Of a stretch of 64,000 nucleotides of DNA, positions 35,499 through 43,118 are shown one piece after another. Under the pieces are notes generated by a model, which made no database searches, was not told where the DNA came from, and worked only from the letters and a program-made list of their open reading frames with translations. This DNA is from Roseomonas sp. AR75. Its GTDB lineage: Bacteria > Pseudomonadota > Alphaproteobacteria > Acetobacterales > Acetobacteraceae. Numbering within the stretch: the stretch's first letter is position 1; every line of letters starts with the position of its first letter. The translations under genes and the position numbers were made by a program. Location of the stretch: positions 868,001 to 932,000 of the forward strand of contig NZ_STGB01000004.1 in the NCBI RefSeq assembly GCF_005222815.1. The letters are read 5' to 3'.

Positions 35499-35871
35499 GA
35501 CTCCGACTGCCCCGCCCGAGCCGGTACATGGCACCTGGACGCCGGAAGGCGCCACGGAGCCGCCGGTGCGTGTCAGCGAGGACGGCGTCATTGCGGTGAT
35601 CAAGACGGTCTTCGACCCTGAGATCCCCGTCGACATCTACGAGCTTGGCCTGATCTATGCGGTCGAGATCGGCGACGATGGCCATGTGAAGGTGGAGATG
35701 ACGCTCACCACGCCATCCTGCCCCTCGGCGCAGGAGTTGCCGAGCCAGGTGGAGGAGGCGGTCCGCGCCGTTCCCGGCGTGACCGATGTCACGGTCGAAG
35801 TCGTCTGGGATCCCCCCTGGGACCAGAGCAGGATGAGCGAGGATGCTCGCCTCGCCCTCAACATGTACTGA
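35491..35871 (+). CDS. sufT: SufT-like MIP18/DUF59 Fe-S assembly protein
   Basis: 126 residues from a GTG at 35491 with AAGGAGG 8 nt upstream, overlapping sufU by 8 nt. After a Pro-rich N-terminal tail comes the MIP18 domain: VIAVIKTVFDPEIPVDIYEL, GLIYAVEI, VEMTLTTPSCPSAQELPSQV with the conserved Cys, and GVTDVTVEVVWDPPWDQSRM. SufT aids cluster maturation, mainly under high Fe-S demand, probably as a carrier. Confidence 0.92.
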   Translation: MSETPTAPPEPVHGTWTPEGATEPPVRVSEDGVIAVIKTVFDPEIPVDIYELGLIYAVEIGDDGHVKVEMTLTTPSCPSAQELPSQVEEAVRAVPGVTDVTVEVVWDPPWDQSRMSEDARLALNMY

Positions 35872-35888
35872 TTGCGGGAGCGAATGCG

Positions 35889-36260
35889 ATGAGCACGACC
35901 GCCGAGCCGCCTGTCCGCCCCAAGCGTGCGCTGCCGCCGCTGATGCAGCTGTCCGATGTCGCAGCGGAGCGGCTGCGCAGCCTGTACGAGAAGGGCGAGC
36001 AGGGCAGGCTGCTGCGCATCAGCGTGAAGACGAAGGGCTGCTCTGGCCTGTCCTATGACCTTTCCTGGGTGGACGCGGCAGGGCCGGGCGACGAGACGGT
36101 GACGGACAAGGGTGTGACGGTGCTGGTGGACCGCAAGGCCACGCTGTTCCTGATCGGCACGGTGATGGATTACGAGGTGAAGCAGATGTCCGCCGGCTTC
36201 ACCTTCACCAACCCGAACGAGAAGGGCCGCTGCGGCTGCGGCGAGAGCTTCCACGTCTGA
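35889..36260 (+). CDS. sufA: A-type Fe-S carrier (SufA/HesB/IscA family)
   Basis: 123 residues. The three conserved cysteines are seen: TKGCSGLSYDL and, at the C-terminus, GRCGCGESFHV. VDRKATLFLIGTVMDYEVK and AGFTFTNPNEKGRCGCG match the family core. It carries clusters from the SufBCD scaffold to apoproteins. GGGAG lies upstream of the ATG. It is the last suf gene, and only 13 nt separate its stop from the mobile cassette. Confidence 0.94.
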   Translation: MSTTAEPPVRPKRALPPLMQLSDVAAERLRSLYEKGEQGRLLRISVKTKGCSGLSYDLSWVDAAGPGDETVTDKGVTVLVDRKATLFLIGTVMDYEVKQMSAGFTFTNPNEKGRCGCGESFHV

Positions 36261-36267
36261 CACGAAG

Positions 36268-36273
36268 GCCCGT
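36268..36273. repeat. Left flanking direct repeat (probable target-site duplication)
   Basis: GCCCGT directly before the left tip of the cassette. The partner GCCCGA (37676-37681) directly follows the right tip. Five of six bases match, so the duplication is either 5 bp with one additional base or 6 bp with one later change. Confidence 0.5.
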
Positions 36274-36320
36274 TGTCCGATCTGGCATATGTCAGCATTA
36301 TCTGGCATACCCCTGCACTG
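36274..36320 (+). repeat. Left end of cassette: terminal repeat plus one subterminal copy
   Basis: Terminal repeat 36274-36299, whose inner part ATCTGGCATA...TCAGCATT is followed at once by a second copy ATCTGGCATACCCCTGCACTG at 36300-36320 (21 nt written as two pieces: ATCTGGCATAC and CCCTGCACTG). Tandem spacing is 20 bp. These are the likely transposase-binding sites. Confidence 0.7.
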
Positions 36321-36343
36321 TAACGACCCACTATAGATGAAGG

Positions 36344-36387
36344 GGCGAGCCTATTCGTCGCCGCGACGAAGTTTGCATAGGCTCGCC
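36344..36387 (+). other. Long bulged hairpin inside the cassette
   Basis: An 11-bp outer stem GGCGAGCCTAT (36344-36354) / ATAGGCTCGCC (36377-36387) is stacked on an inner stem TCGTCG (36355-36360) / CGACGA (36364-36369) with a CCG loop. Seven unpaired bases (AAGTTTGC region, 36370-36376) bulge on the 3' side. It lies 84 nt downstream of sufA and 175 nt upstream of the first passenger gene. It could terminate or process read-through suf RNA, be a small structured RNA, or be a protein-binding site. It is not preceded by an open gene inside the cassette, and no T-run follows. Confidence 0.6.
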
Positions 36388-36561
36388 TAAAATCACCAGC
36401 AGGGACACCGGCCCCATAGCCGAGTGATGTCTCCGTATTGGGGTTCGTCAATGCTGTGAGGTTCGCAAAATCTATACTTGGCCTCGCCGCTTAGTCGAGA
36501 ATCTCTTGCCCCTCCCTTTCGGTCCCGGTTTCATCCTCTCGGACGAAACCTGACGGACCCC
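36388..36561 (+). other. Leader region of the first passenger gene
   Basis: Reduced-GC sequence with no convincing gene. A TATACT hexamer at 36473-36478 could be a -10 box for the passenger genes, but no matching -35 is seen. Minus-strand frames across it show no family resemblance. Confidence 0.3.
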
Positions 36562-36945
36562 ATGCCCCCAGCAGACCGCCATTCCGAGGAACTGCCCACC
36601 GATGCCGAGGCGGCGGTCCGGCTCCTGGGCCGGGCAGCACGCGCCTACCGCGTCCGGCTGTTCGGGTTCGATATCCCTGTCCTCTTCACCGAGGGCTGGG
36701 CGGACTACCTGCTGACGGAGCCGGACATCCTCGCCGACGTGTCCGGGGACATGGCCGAGGAGGTGCTCGACGACGGCATCTTCAACGGGTTCGACCTGAC
36801 GCCCGAGGCGCCCATCCTGGTGGCGGCGTCCTACCCCGAGCGGCTGGTGTGGGAGGTCGCATCGGCGCGCCGTCGACGCGACGGCAACATCCAGCTTCAC
36901 TACTGCCGATACCTCTCTGCCATGCGTTCGGCGGCGTTAGGATGA
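36562..36945 (+). CDS. Cassette passenger gene A, unknown function
   Basis: 127 residues from the ATG at 36562; the frame is open to a TTG at 36478. The sequence looks like a real soluble protein rather than chance: a helix AEAAVRLLGRAARAYRVRL, an acidic DILADVSGDMAEEVLDDG segment, DLTPEAPILVAASYPERLVW and an Arg-rich stretch VASARRRRDGN before LHYCRYL. Acidic and basic patches and one Cys are the only distinguishing features. I recognise no domain. Its position inside the terminal repeats and 40 nt before gene B marks the two as cargo. Confidence 0.55.
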   Translation: MPPADRHSEELPTDAEAAVRLLGRAARAYRVRLFGFDIPVLFTEGWADYLLTEPDILADVSGDMAEEVLDDGIFNGFDLTPEAPILVAASYPERLVWEVASARRRRDGNIQLHYCRYLSAMRSAALG

Positions 36946-36985
36946 GGAGAATACGCCTCCAGCAAAGCGAACGGAAAACAGCGTC

Positions 36986-37270
36986 ATGATGGTCGTCCAT
37001 CCTCCGGTCTCGGAAGTCCACATTTACAACATCCTCAACGAGGAGGGTGTCGATATCGAGAGTGAGGGGGGGATCACGAGGGCCAAGGAGATCTTGGATT
37101 CGCTGGACACGGATCGGATCCTCGCGGTCGGCAGGGATGCCAACGAGAACACGAAGGGGCTGATCGCGTTCGTGTTCATGCCCGACTTGCCGATCGGCGC
37201 CTCCATGCGCGCCGAGATAGTGCGTCAGCTGAGTGAGTCCGGCCACCTGCCCTCTGCGCCCCGGCCGTGA
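36986..37270 (+). CDS. Cassette passenger gene B, unknown function
   Basis: 94 residues. A mixed alpha/beta pattern: VSEVHIYNILNEEGVDIES, GGITRAKEILDSLDTDRIL, AVGRDANENTKGLIAFVFMP, IGASMRAEIVRQLSESGHLP. Codon use gives a normal hydrophobic/charged balance, unlike the antisense frame. The start may be either of two adjacent ATGs (36986 or 36989); the ribosome site is weak. No family recognised. It probably forms a unit with gene A. Confidence 0.55.
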   Translation: MMVVHPPVSEVHIYNILNEEGVDIESEGGITRAKEILDSLDTDRILAVGRDANENTKGLIAFVFMPDLPIGASMRAEIVRQLSESGHLPSAPRP

Positions 37271-37539
37271 GGGGCTGGACGCACGATGACGCGGGGCGCG
37301 ACCCCAAATAGCGGCTACGTGGACTTTATCCTGCGCCGCTAGGCACCGGAATCGTCTCTCGATCCGTCCGCTCGCTTTCGATAGGGCTTGCCGAAGCGCG
37401 ACTGGTCGTCGATGGGATGCGTGCGCGCGGCGCCGCCGTCGTGGTCCGCACCAGACCGGACGGCGTTCTTCCCCTTCTTGTTCCAAAGAGGGTGCTCACC
37501 CGCGCGGCCCTCCGGAGCCCTTTCCCGCCTGGGGATTGC
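37271..37539. other. Gene-poor stretch within the cassette
   Basis: No convincing gene. Open frames exist on both strands (plus from 37388 or 37417, minus 37339-37596), but they run into the end repeats and have low-complexity Arg/Pro/Ala composition. A piece of a lost transposase gene cannot be excluded, but no recognisable motif remains. Confidence 0.4.
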
Positions 37540-37675
37540 CAATGCAAGGGTATGCCGGAATTCACCCCCCTCAATGCAGGGGTATGCCAGATTCAATGCC
37601 GGGGTATGCCGGAACGGGTCTCGGAATTCCGCGGGTTTCCGGCGTGTTCAATGCTGAGGTATGCCAGATCGGACA
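37540..37675 (-). repeat. Right end of cassette: terminal repeat plus three subterminal copies
   Basis: On the plus strand the unit reads CAATGC-(2 nt)-GGGTATGCC-(G/A)-GA, with copies starting at 37540, 37572, 37594 and 37649. The last, ending GCCAGATCGGACA at 37675, is the terminal repeat. Spacing is irregular (32, 22, 55 nt), unlike a CRISPR array. The units are in inverted orientation relative to the left-end copies. Confidence 0.7.
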
Positions 37676-37693
37676 GCCCGAGCAATGATCGGC

Positions 37694-37719
37694 GGCCCCG
37701 CACCGTGAGGTGCAGGGCC
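37694..37719. terminator. Strong hairpin between the cassette and the 5'-nucleotidase gene
   Basis: GGCCC-C-GCACC / GGTGC-A-GGGCC, i.e. two 5-bp stems separated by one mismatch, with a GTGA tetraloop. It lies 8 nt beyond the stop of the minus-strand nucleotidase gene and, without the cassette, would lie about 30 nt after the sufA stop. It may therefore have served both convergent transcripts before the insertion. Confidence 0.6.
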
Positions 37720-37726
37720 GTTCGCG

Positions 37727-40700
37727 TCAGAGGATGAAGTCGGCCGCGGTCAGCGCGTGCAGGCCGGCCAGCTTGATGACCATGTCCGGTGCGCCGCCGC
37801 TGCCGTCGTCGATCTGCACGATTGTGTCGACGGCATTCTGTCGAACCCGCAGAGAGGCGACGCCGCCACCGATGAAGGCGCCGGTCACGAAGGCAAGCGG
37901 ATCGGCTGAGAGGGCAGAGAGGTCGATCAGGTCGCCCTCCTCGAAGTCGGCGATCTTGTCGGGCCCCGTCGCGGCGCTGTCGGCGAAGGCGAGGTAGCGG
38001 AAGAGGTCCGCGCCGGCGCCCCCGAGCAGGACATCGATGCCGGCGCCACCGGTCAGGGTGTCCGCGCCGGCCTCGCCGGAGAGCACGTCGTTGCCTTGGC
38101 CGCCGTCCAGCATGTCATTGCCGTCGCCGGCGAGCAGCCTGTCGTTGTCGGCGCCGCCGTTCATCACGTCGTTGCCGGTGCCGCCGAACAGCAGGTCGTC
38201 GCCGCCATCGCCGTCAAGGCTGTCGTTGCCATTGTCGCCGAGGATGCGGTCCTTGCCCTCGCCGCCCCAGGCACGGTCGTTGCCGTAGCCGGCGATGATG
38301 CGGTCATCATCCGCGCCGCCGTCGAGGCTGTCGGCGCCGAAGCCGCCGAGCAGCGCATCGTCGCCGCCCTCGCCCACGAGGCTGTCGTCGCCGCTGCGGC
38401 CGACAAGCCGGTCCGCATCGCCATCGCCCGTCAGGGTCTTGCCGTCGAGGTAGTCGAGGTTCTGGATCCGGCGATCCTCGGCAACCGGCGTGTCCGCCTC
38501 GTCGAAGGCGGTCTCCGGCGTGGCGTGGAGGGCCTGCAGGAACTCCTTGAGCGACTGCTGCTCGCCGAGCGCGTTTGCCGGCGTCTGGGCGACGAGGTCG
38601 AGCGTCTCGTCCAGCACCGGCCCGAGCGTGCCGTCGTTCAGCAGGTAGCGGAAGCTCTCGCCATTCGCCTTCACCGGGTAGCCGTCGCCGCCATTGGCCA
38701 GGAAGTTCAGCGTCACCACGCTGATCTTGGTCGGTGCGGCCGCGTTCAGCAGGCCGTTCTGCACGAGGCGCGCCATGATGTTGCCGTCGGCGTCGATCAG
38801 CGACAGGTCGGAGATGCGCTCGCCCGGGATCGCCGCCGGATCATAGGCGGCGCTCACGCCGCCGATCTGCGGGAAGCGGCCCTGGTTGCCGAGCGCGGCG
38901 AAGCCGTGCTCCAGGATCGCGCGCAGTCCGGCCGGCGTCGTCTCGAAGGTGATCAGCTTGTTGTCGAAGCGCAGCGAGTTCTCGATGTCGAGGGTCGAGA
39001 CCTCGCCGTCTTGCTTGCCGGCATCCGGGTTCGCGATCGGCGGCAGCTTGTCGCCGCTGGCGACCTCCACCGCGCCGATCGAAGTGCGGATCCCGCCGCC
39101 GTTCTTGAGCGAGACGACGAAGGCGCCGTCCTCCAGCGCCTCCTGCGCGGCCAGCAGGTTGGCGTCGGCGCTGAGGTTGCCGAGGTTGGTCTCCTGATTG
39201 CGCACCAGGTTGCGCTCGCCTTCCAGGTAGACGTCGGTGTAGCCCCAGGTCTCGCCGTCCTTCGCCAGGATCACGGCCTGCACCGCCTCGGTGATGTCGG
39301 CGACCGCGGCGCCCTTGGTGCCGTCCGCGAAGGCGGTGGTGGCGAGGTCGGCCTCGTCGACACCCCAGGCCGCGGCGACATTGGCGGCGGTCGACGCATA
39401 GGCGCCGCTGACCGCCGGATCGAGGCTGTCGGTGATGATGTTCCCGTCCGCGTCGAACTGCACCACAAGGCGGCCGAGATAGGTGTATTCGTTGTCCGTA
39501 TTGACGATCAGCGTGGTGCCGCCATCGGCGGCCGTGGCCAGGATGGGGTAGGTGTCGGCGAAATCCGCGGCGTGGCCTGGGAAGGCCGCGGGCACGTCGT
39601 CGGCGTCGCCGAGCCGCGTGTTGGAGCCGGCGGCCAGGATGATGTCCACGCCTTCCAGCAGCGGCGCCAGTTCGATCTCGAAGGCGATCTGCTGCAGATG
39701 CGCCATCAGGATGATCTTGTTGACGCCCTGGTCGCGCAGGTCGTCGATCACGACCTGCAGCTGCGCGGCGAGCAGCACCATGTCGTTGGCCTCGCTGCCG
39801 TCGCCCGCGAAGCCCTTCACCTCCACGCCGCCGGTGGAGGAGATGGTCTCCAGGATCTGCGTGGTGGCGCCGACCAGGCCGATCCTCTCGCCGCCCTTGT
39901 CGACGACCGCGGAGGGCACGATCCTGCGCGCGAGCGTCGCCGCATCCTCAAGTCCGCCGACGCCCACCGTCTCCAGGTAGCGCGCGGCGATGTCGCTGTC
40001 GCCGGCGAAGGACAGGTTGGCCGAGAGATAGGGGAACTGCGCGTCGTTGATGGCGTCGCTGAACACGCGCGTGCCGAAGTCGAACTCGTGGTTGCCGATC
40101 GTGGATGCCTCGACGCCGATCCGGTTGTGGATCTCGATGTCGGCGGCGCCGGGATTGTCGCCCTTGTTGTGCGTGGCGGCGACGGAAGGATCGGTGCCGG
40201 CGGCGAAGAAGGGGCCGGGGATGTAGTTGTCGCCGCCCGCCAGGATCAGGGTGTTGGCATAGTCCTCCTCGAAGGCATCCACCAGGGCCGCCAGGTAGGG
40301 CGCCGTCTCGCTGGCCAGCAGGCCCGCCTCGCCGTCGGAGAAGTGCAGAAGCTGCAGCGTGAAGGTTTCCTCGATCGCGTAGACCGAGACGGTGCTGCTC
40401 ACCTCGTTGCTGACGACGAACAGCGCCTTGCCGGTCGGGCTGTCGCCGGCGGCGATGAAGATCCCGCCCTCCGGGCTGACGTCGCCGGACCGGCGCACCA
40501 TCGCGGTGTAGGTCACGTCGGTCACGTCGGTGATGTCGAAGACGAGGTTGGCGTTGGCCCGCTCCAGGCCGACGAAGGCGTAGGTCCTGCCGCCGATGGT
40601 GGCGATCTCGATGCTCTCCGGCTCCGGCCCCTTGTTGTCGGAGCGGCCGTCGAAGTCGGCGAGGCCAAGCAGGCCGTCCTCCACCATCTCCGCCGCGATG

Positions 40701-41848
40701 CGCTCCAGGATGTCGCCGCTGTCGAAGACGATCGCGCCGGTCGCGTCGAGGATCGAGAAGGATCGCGCGCCGAGCATCTGGATACGGTCGATGTCGCCGT
40801 CTCCGTCGGTGTCGCCGCTCACGCCGGCATTGGTTACCGTCAGGCGACCGAGATTGGCGTTCTGCTTCAGCGTCGCCTCGTTCGGGAAGGCGGCGTCGTC
40901 AAGGTCGAGGCTACCCGCGCGCACGGTCTCGTCCGGCGTGATGAAGTCGTCGCGGTCGTCGCCCTCGTTGGCGATCACGAAGTAGGTGCTGCCGCCCGAT
41001 TCGTAGCTGTCGATGGCATCGGGCATGTACATGCCGGACACCGGCATGCCGGTGACGAGCTTGACGAGGTTGCTGTTGCCTGCGCCGTCGCGATCGCTGA
41101 AATCGGCGAGCTGCGTCGAGAAATCCTTGAAGCCGAGCGGGACGATGTCCGTGATGGTCGCCGTCGTGATGTCGAGCAGGGCGACCGCATTCGCCTCCTG
41201 CAGCGTCACCATGGCCTTGCTGCCGTCGGCGGAGATGGCGATGTATTCCGGCTCCACGTCGTCGGAGACCGAGACGCCGGCGAAGATGCGAACACCTGCG
41301 GTGCGGAGCGCATCCTCCTGGCCGTCGAAGGCTGTGAAGCCCGCGGTCTGAACCGTGGCGGCGCCAGGGCCGCCGGAGAGATCGATGATCGAGATCGAGC
41401 CCTTGCCGCCGGGCGTGCCATCGTTGAGGTATTCGCCTTCGTTCGCGACCAGGATCTTCATGCCGTCCGGCGTGAAGGTCACCATGTCCGGATGCACGCC
41501 GACATCCACCATCCCAAGCAGGTTGCCGGTCGCCGCCTCGATCAGGACGACCTTGCCCGGATCGGCCTTGTCCGCCGCGAGTACCGCGGCGGCGACGACG
41601 CCGCCCTTCGCCGCCACGCTCGTCACGTCCGTCGACGCGAGATTGAACGGGGCGGCGGTCAGGTCGATCGTCGCGATGAGCGACGGCGCTGCGGGGTTGG
41701 CGAGATCGACCACCTGCAGCCCGCCATTCGACGTGACGAAAAGCCGGTCGCTGGCCGGGTCGAAGGCCGAGATCTCCGCTCCTGCCAGTCCCAGCGAGCC
41801 CAGATGTTGGATGGAAAGCGCGTTGGTCGGCGTGGTCGAGAGCGACAT
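37727..41848 (-). CDS. Secreted 5'-nucleotidase/metallophosphatase with beta-propeller and RTX repeats
   Basis: 1373 residues. About 1-480 is a choice-of-anchor-I beta-propeller-like domain (EISAFDPASDRLFVTSNGGL). About 495-760 is a calcineurin-type metallophosphatase with LLHFSDGEAG, LILAGGDNYIPGPFF, STIGNHEFDFG and LMAHLQQ. About 865-1080 is a 5'-nucleotidase C-terminal domain. About 1136-1279 holds some 16 RTX nonapeptides (GGTGNDVMN type), then a serralysin-type tail (DKIADFEEGDLIDLSAL). There is no N-terminal signal, so it should leave by type I secretion and fold with calcium outside. Metal motifs differ from classical enzymes: SDGEAG for ND.HG, and AAGSNTR where AGHSH is usual. ATG at 41848 with AGGGAGA upstream. 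Confidence 0.87.
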   Translation of the reverse strand: MSLSTTPTNALSIQHLGSLGLAGAEISAFDPASDRLFVTSNGGLQVVDLANPAAPSLIATIDLTAAPFNLASTDVTSVAAKGGVVAAAVLAADKADPGKVVLIEAATGNLLGMVDVGVHPDMVTFTPDGMKILVANEGEYLNDGTPGGKGSISIIDLSGGPGAATVQTAGFTAFDGQEDALRTAGVRIFAGVSVSDDVEPEYIAISADGSKAMVTLQEANAVALLDITTATITDIVPLGFKDFSTQLADFSDRDGAGNSNLVKLVTGMPVSGMYMPDAIDSYESGGSTYFVIANEGDDRDDFITPDETVRAGSLDLDDAAFPNEATLKQNANLGRLTVTNAGVSGDTDGDGDIDRIQMLGARSFSILDATGAIVFDSGDILERIAAEMVEDGLLGLADFDGRSDNKGPEPESIEIATIGGRTYAFVGLERANANLVFDITDVTDVTYTAMVRRSGDVSPEGGIFIAAGDSPTGKALFVVSNEVSSTVSVYAIEETFTLQLLHFSDGEAGLLASETAPYLAALVDAFEEDYANTLILAGGDNYIPGPFFAAGTDPSVAATHNKGDNPGAADIEIHNRIGVEASTIGNHEFDFGTRVFSDAINDAQFPYLSANLSFAGDSDIAARYLETVGVGGLEDAATLARRIVPSAVVDKGGERIGLVGATTQILETISSTGGVEVKGFAGDGSEANDMVLLAAQLQVVIDDLRDQGVNKIILMAHLQQIAFEIELAPLLEGVDIILAAGSNTRLGDADDVPAAFPGHAADFADTYPILATAADGGTTLIVNTDNEYTYLGRLVVQFDADGNIITDSLDPAVSGAYASTAANVAAAWGVDEADLATTAFADGTKGAAVADITEAVQAVILAKDGETWGYTDVYLEGERNLVRNQETNLGNLSADANLLAAQEALEDGAFVVSLKNGGGIRTSIGAVEVASGDKLPPIANPDAGKQDGEVSTLDIENSLRFDNKLITFETTPAGLRAILEHGFAALGNQGRFPQIGGVSAAYDPAAIPGERISDLSLIDADGNIMARLVQNGLLNAAAPTKISVVTLNFLANGGDGYPVKANGESFRYLLNDGTLGPVLDETLDLVAQTPANALGEQQSLKEFLQALHATPETAFDEADTPVAEDRRIQNLDYLDGKTLTGDGDADRLVGRSGDDSLVGEGGDDALLGGFGADSLDGGADDDRIIAGYGNDRAWGGEGKDRILGDNGNDSLDGDGGDDLLFGGTGNDVMNGGADNDRLLAGDGNDMLDGGQGNDVLSGEAGADTLTGGAGIDVLLGGAGADLFRYLAFADSAATGPDKIADFEEGDLIDLSALSADPLAFVTGAFIGGGVASLRVRQNAVDTIVQIDDGSGGAPDMVIKLAGLHALTAADFIL

Positions 41849-42050
41849 CGGCGGATTCTCCCTGGCGGCGATCCGCCGCGCATGGCTGCCCGCCCGCCGC
41901 GATGCGCGGCAGCGTGGGCAGCGACATGGGCGCGGCGGGCGTGGGATATGGTCCTCGGATGACAGAGCGATGACGGAACGCCTGCGGATCGGTGAAGACG
42001 TTCCCGCCGCCACCAGGCGGGCCGGCACGATAGAAGCGTGACGGCCCCGC
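41849..42050 (-). promoter_or_regulatory. Upstream region of the nucleotidase gene
   Basis: A 202-nt gap between the exchanger gene stop and the nucleotidase start, so the nucleotidase probably has its own promoter here. I see GC-rich inverted repeats but no clear -35/-10 pair. Confidence 0.3.
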
Positions 42051-43118
42051 TCAGCCGCCGGTCTGGTTGCGCAGGAGGTACAGCACCGCAATGCCGCCGG
42101 CGTAGCAGATCAGGGCCGCCAGGCTGTCCCAGCCCATGCGCAGCACGGTGCGGTCGCGCCGTTCAACGAGGCCGGCCATGAACAGGGCGGTCAGCACCGC
42201 GCCGAGCAGAGCGCCGAAGGCCGAGAAGGCGCCGACGCGGCCGAGCACCGGCGCGCCGCTGGACAGCGCATCGGTGACGAAGATCAGCGCGGCGTTGAAC
42301 AGGTTGGTGCCGAAGATGTCGCCGAGCGCCATCTCATAGCGCTTCAGCCGCACCGCCCCGAGCATCGTGCTGATCTCCGGCAGCGATGTCGCGACGGCGA
42401 CGAAGGTGGCGCCGAAAAAGGCGGAGCCGAGACCCGTCCTGGCAGCGGCGGCGGATCCGGCCTGGCTCAGCAGGTAGCCGGCAACCAGGATCGCGGCTGC
42501 TGCGGCGGTGGTGCGCAGCACCAGCGCGCGCGTGCTGCGCTCGTCCTCGTTGTCGTGCCCGGAGGGTGCCGCAGGCGTCGCGGCCTGCTCGCTGTCCTGC
42601 TCCGGCGGCACCATCCAGGTGATTCGCCCTTCGTAGCCGGACAGCGCCCAGATCGAGGCGAGATAGCCCAGCAGCAGCACCAGGCTCCAGAGGCCGAAGG
42701 GACCGATGGCGACATCGCCTGTCGTGATCGCGGCGGCGACGAGCGCCAGCAGGATGATGTTGAGCGCGGCCTGCAGCAGCACGACGGGCTGCACGACGAC
42801 GGAGGTCAGTGCCTCCCGTCCGATCGCGGCGTCCGCCATTGCCAGCAGCGCCACCTGCGCCGCCACGCTGCCAAGCAGATTGTTGACCGCAAGCACCTCC
42901 TCGCCGGTGAAGGAGGAGGTGACGGAGACCGCGACCTCCGGCAGGGAGGTGATGCCGCCGAGCAGCACGAGCCCCGCGAAACCCTTGCCCATGCCGGTGC
43001 GATCGCTGATCTGGTCCACATATCCGGCGAGCCGCGACCCGGCGACCCACACCACCGCGGCAGCGCCTGCGAAAACGGCGGCAAGCAGCCAGAGTGGCCA
43101 GGATTCGAAGTTCAGCAT
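42051..43118 (-). CDS. Cation antiporter of the CaCA (Na/Ca exchanger) family
   Basis: 355 residues with two inverted halves, each with an alpha-repeat: GGITSLPEVAVSVTSSFTG ... VNNLLGSVAAQ and AVATSLPEISTMLGAVRL ... LGDIFGTNLFNAALI. The acidic residues of the S-L-P-E motifs bind the cation. About ten membrane segments with a central acidic loop (PPEQDSEQAATPAAPSGHDN). It exchanges Ca2+ or another divalent ion against Na+ or H+. It lies only 9 nt after the last cox-operon gene, so it may be co-transcribed with the oxidase. Confidence 0.87.
   Translation of the reverse strand: MLNFESWPLWLLAAVFAGAAAVVWVAGSRLAGYVDQISDRTGMGKGFAGLVLLGGITSLPEVAVSVTSSFTGEEVLAVNNLLGSVAAQVALLAMADAAIGREALTSVVVQPVVLLQAALNIILLALVAAAITTGDVAIGPFGLWSLVLLLGYLASIWALSGYEGRITWMVPPEQDSEQAATPAAPSGHDNEDERSTRALVLRTTAAAAAILVAGYLLSQAGSAAAARTGLGSAFFGATFVAVATSLPEISTMLGAVRLKRYEMALGDIFGTNLFNAALIFVTDALSSGAPVLGRVGAFSAFGALLGAVLTALFMAGLVERRDRTVLRMGWDSLAALICYAGGIAVLYLLRNQTGG

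Larger units (their letters stand above)
36274..37675. mobile_element. Non-autonomous mobile insertion cassette with IS21-like ends and two passenger genes
   Basis: Both ends begin, read inward, with TGTCCGATCTGGCATA. The terminal inverted repeat is 26 bp (36274-36299 and complement of 37650-37675) with two mismatches, and has 5'-TG...CA-3' tips. Extra copies of the inner part lie beside each end: one more at the left (36300-36320) and three more at the right (37540-37563, 37572-37594, 37594-37614). Multiple subterminal repeats and TG/CA tips are known for IS21-family elements. The flanks read GCCCGT before and GCCCGA after, consistent with a 5-6 bp target duplication. No istA/istB or other transposase is recognisable inside; the segment holds two small genes and a hairpin. 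GC content near the ends is near 50%, clearly below the surroundings. Confidence 0.75.

Noticed and set aside
36170..36451. Minus-strand 93-codon frame across the left end of the cassette
   Set aside because: It crosses the junction of sufA and the cassette and so cannot be an ancestral gene; no family resemblance.
36472..36900. Minus-strand frame opposite passenger gene A
   Set aside because: Arg/Gly/Gln-rich composition typical of antisense frames here; the plus-strand protein has a more normal hydrophobic pattern. Not fully excluded.
37286..37342. An 18-codon plus-strand frame (MTRGATPNSGYVDFILRR) as a fragment of a restriction subunit
   Set aside because: Too short, and the resemblance to GYVDFVL-type segments is too weak to support a call.
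37339..37596. Minus-strand 85-codon frame as a transposase remnant or third passenger gene
   Set aside because: It begins within the end repeats and shows no motif of a transposase or other family.
37540..37675. Four similar units considered as a CRISPR array
   Set aside because: Spacing is irregular (32, 22, 55 nt), units are imperfect, and inverted copies occur at the other end of the segment, which fits transposon ends.
38096..41962. A 1288-codon plus-strand open frame opposite the nucleotidase gene
   Set aside because: Antisense to a clear multi-domain protein; composition is Val/Arg/Asp-rich and repetitive because it mirrors the RTX and propeller codons.
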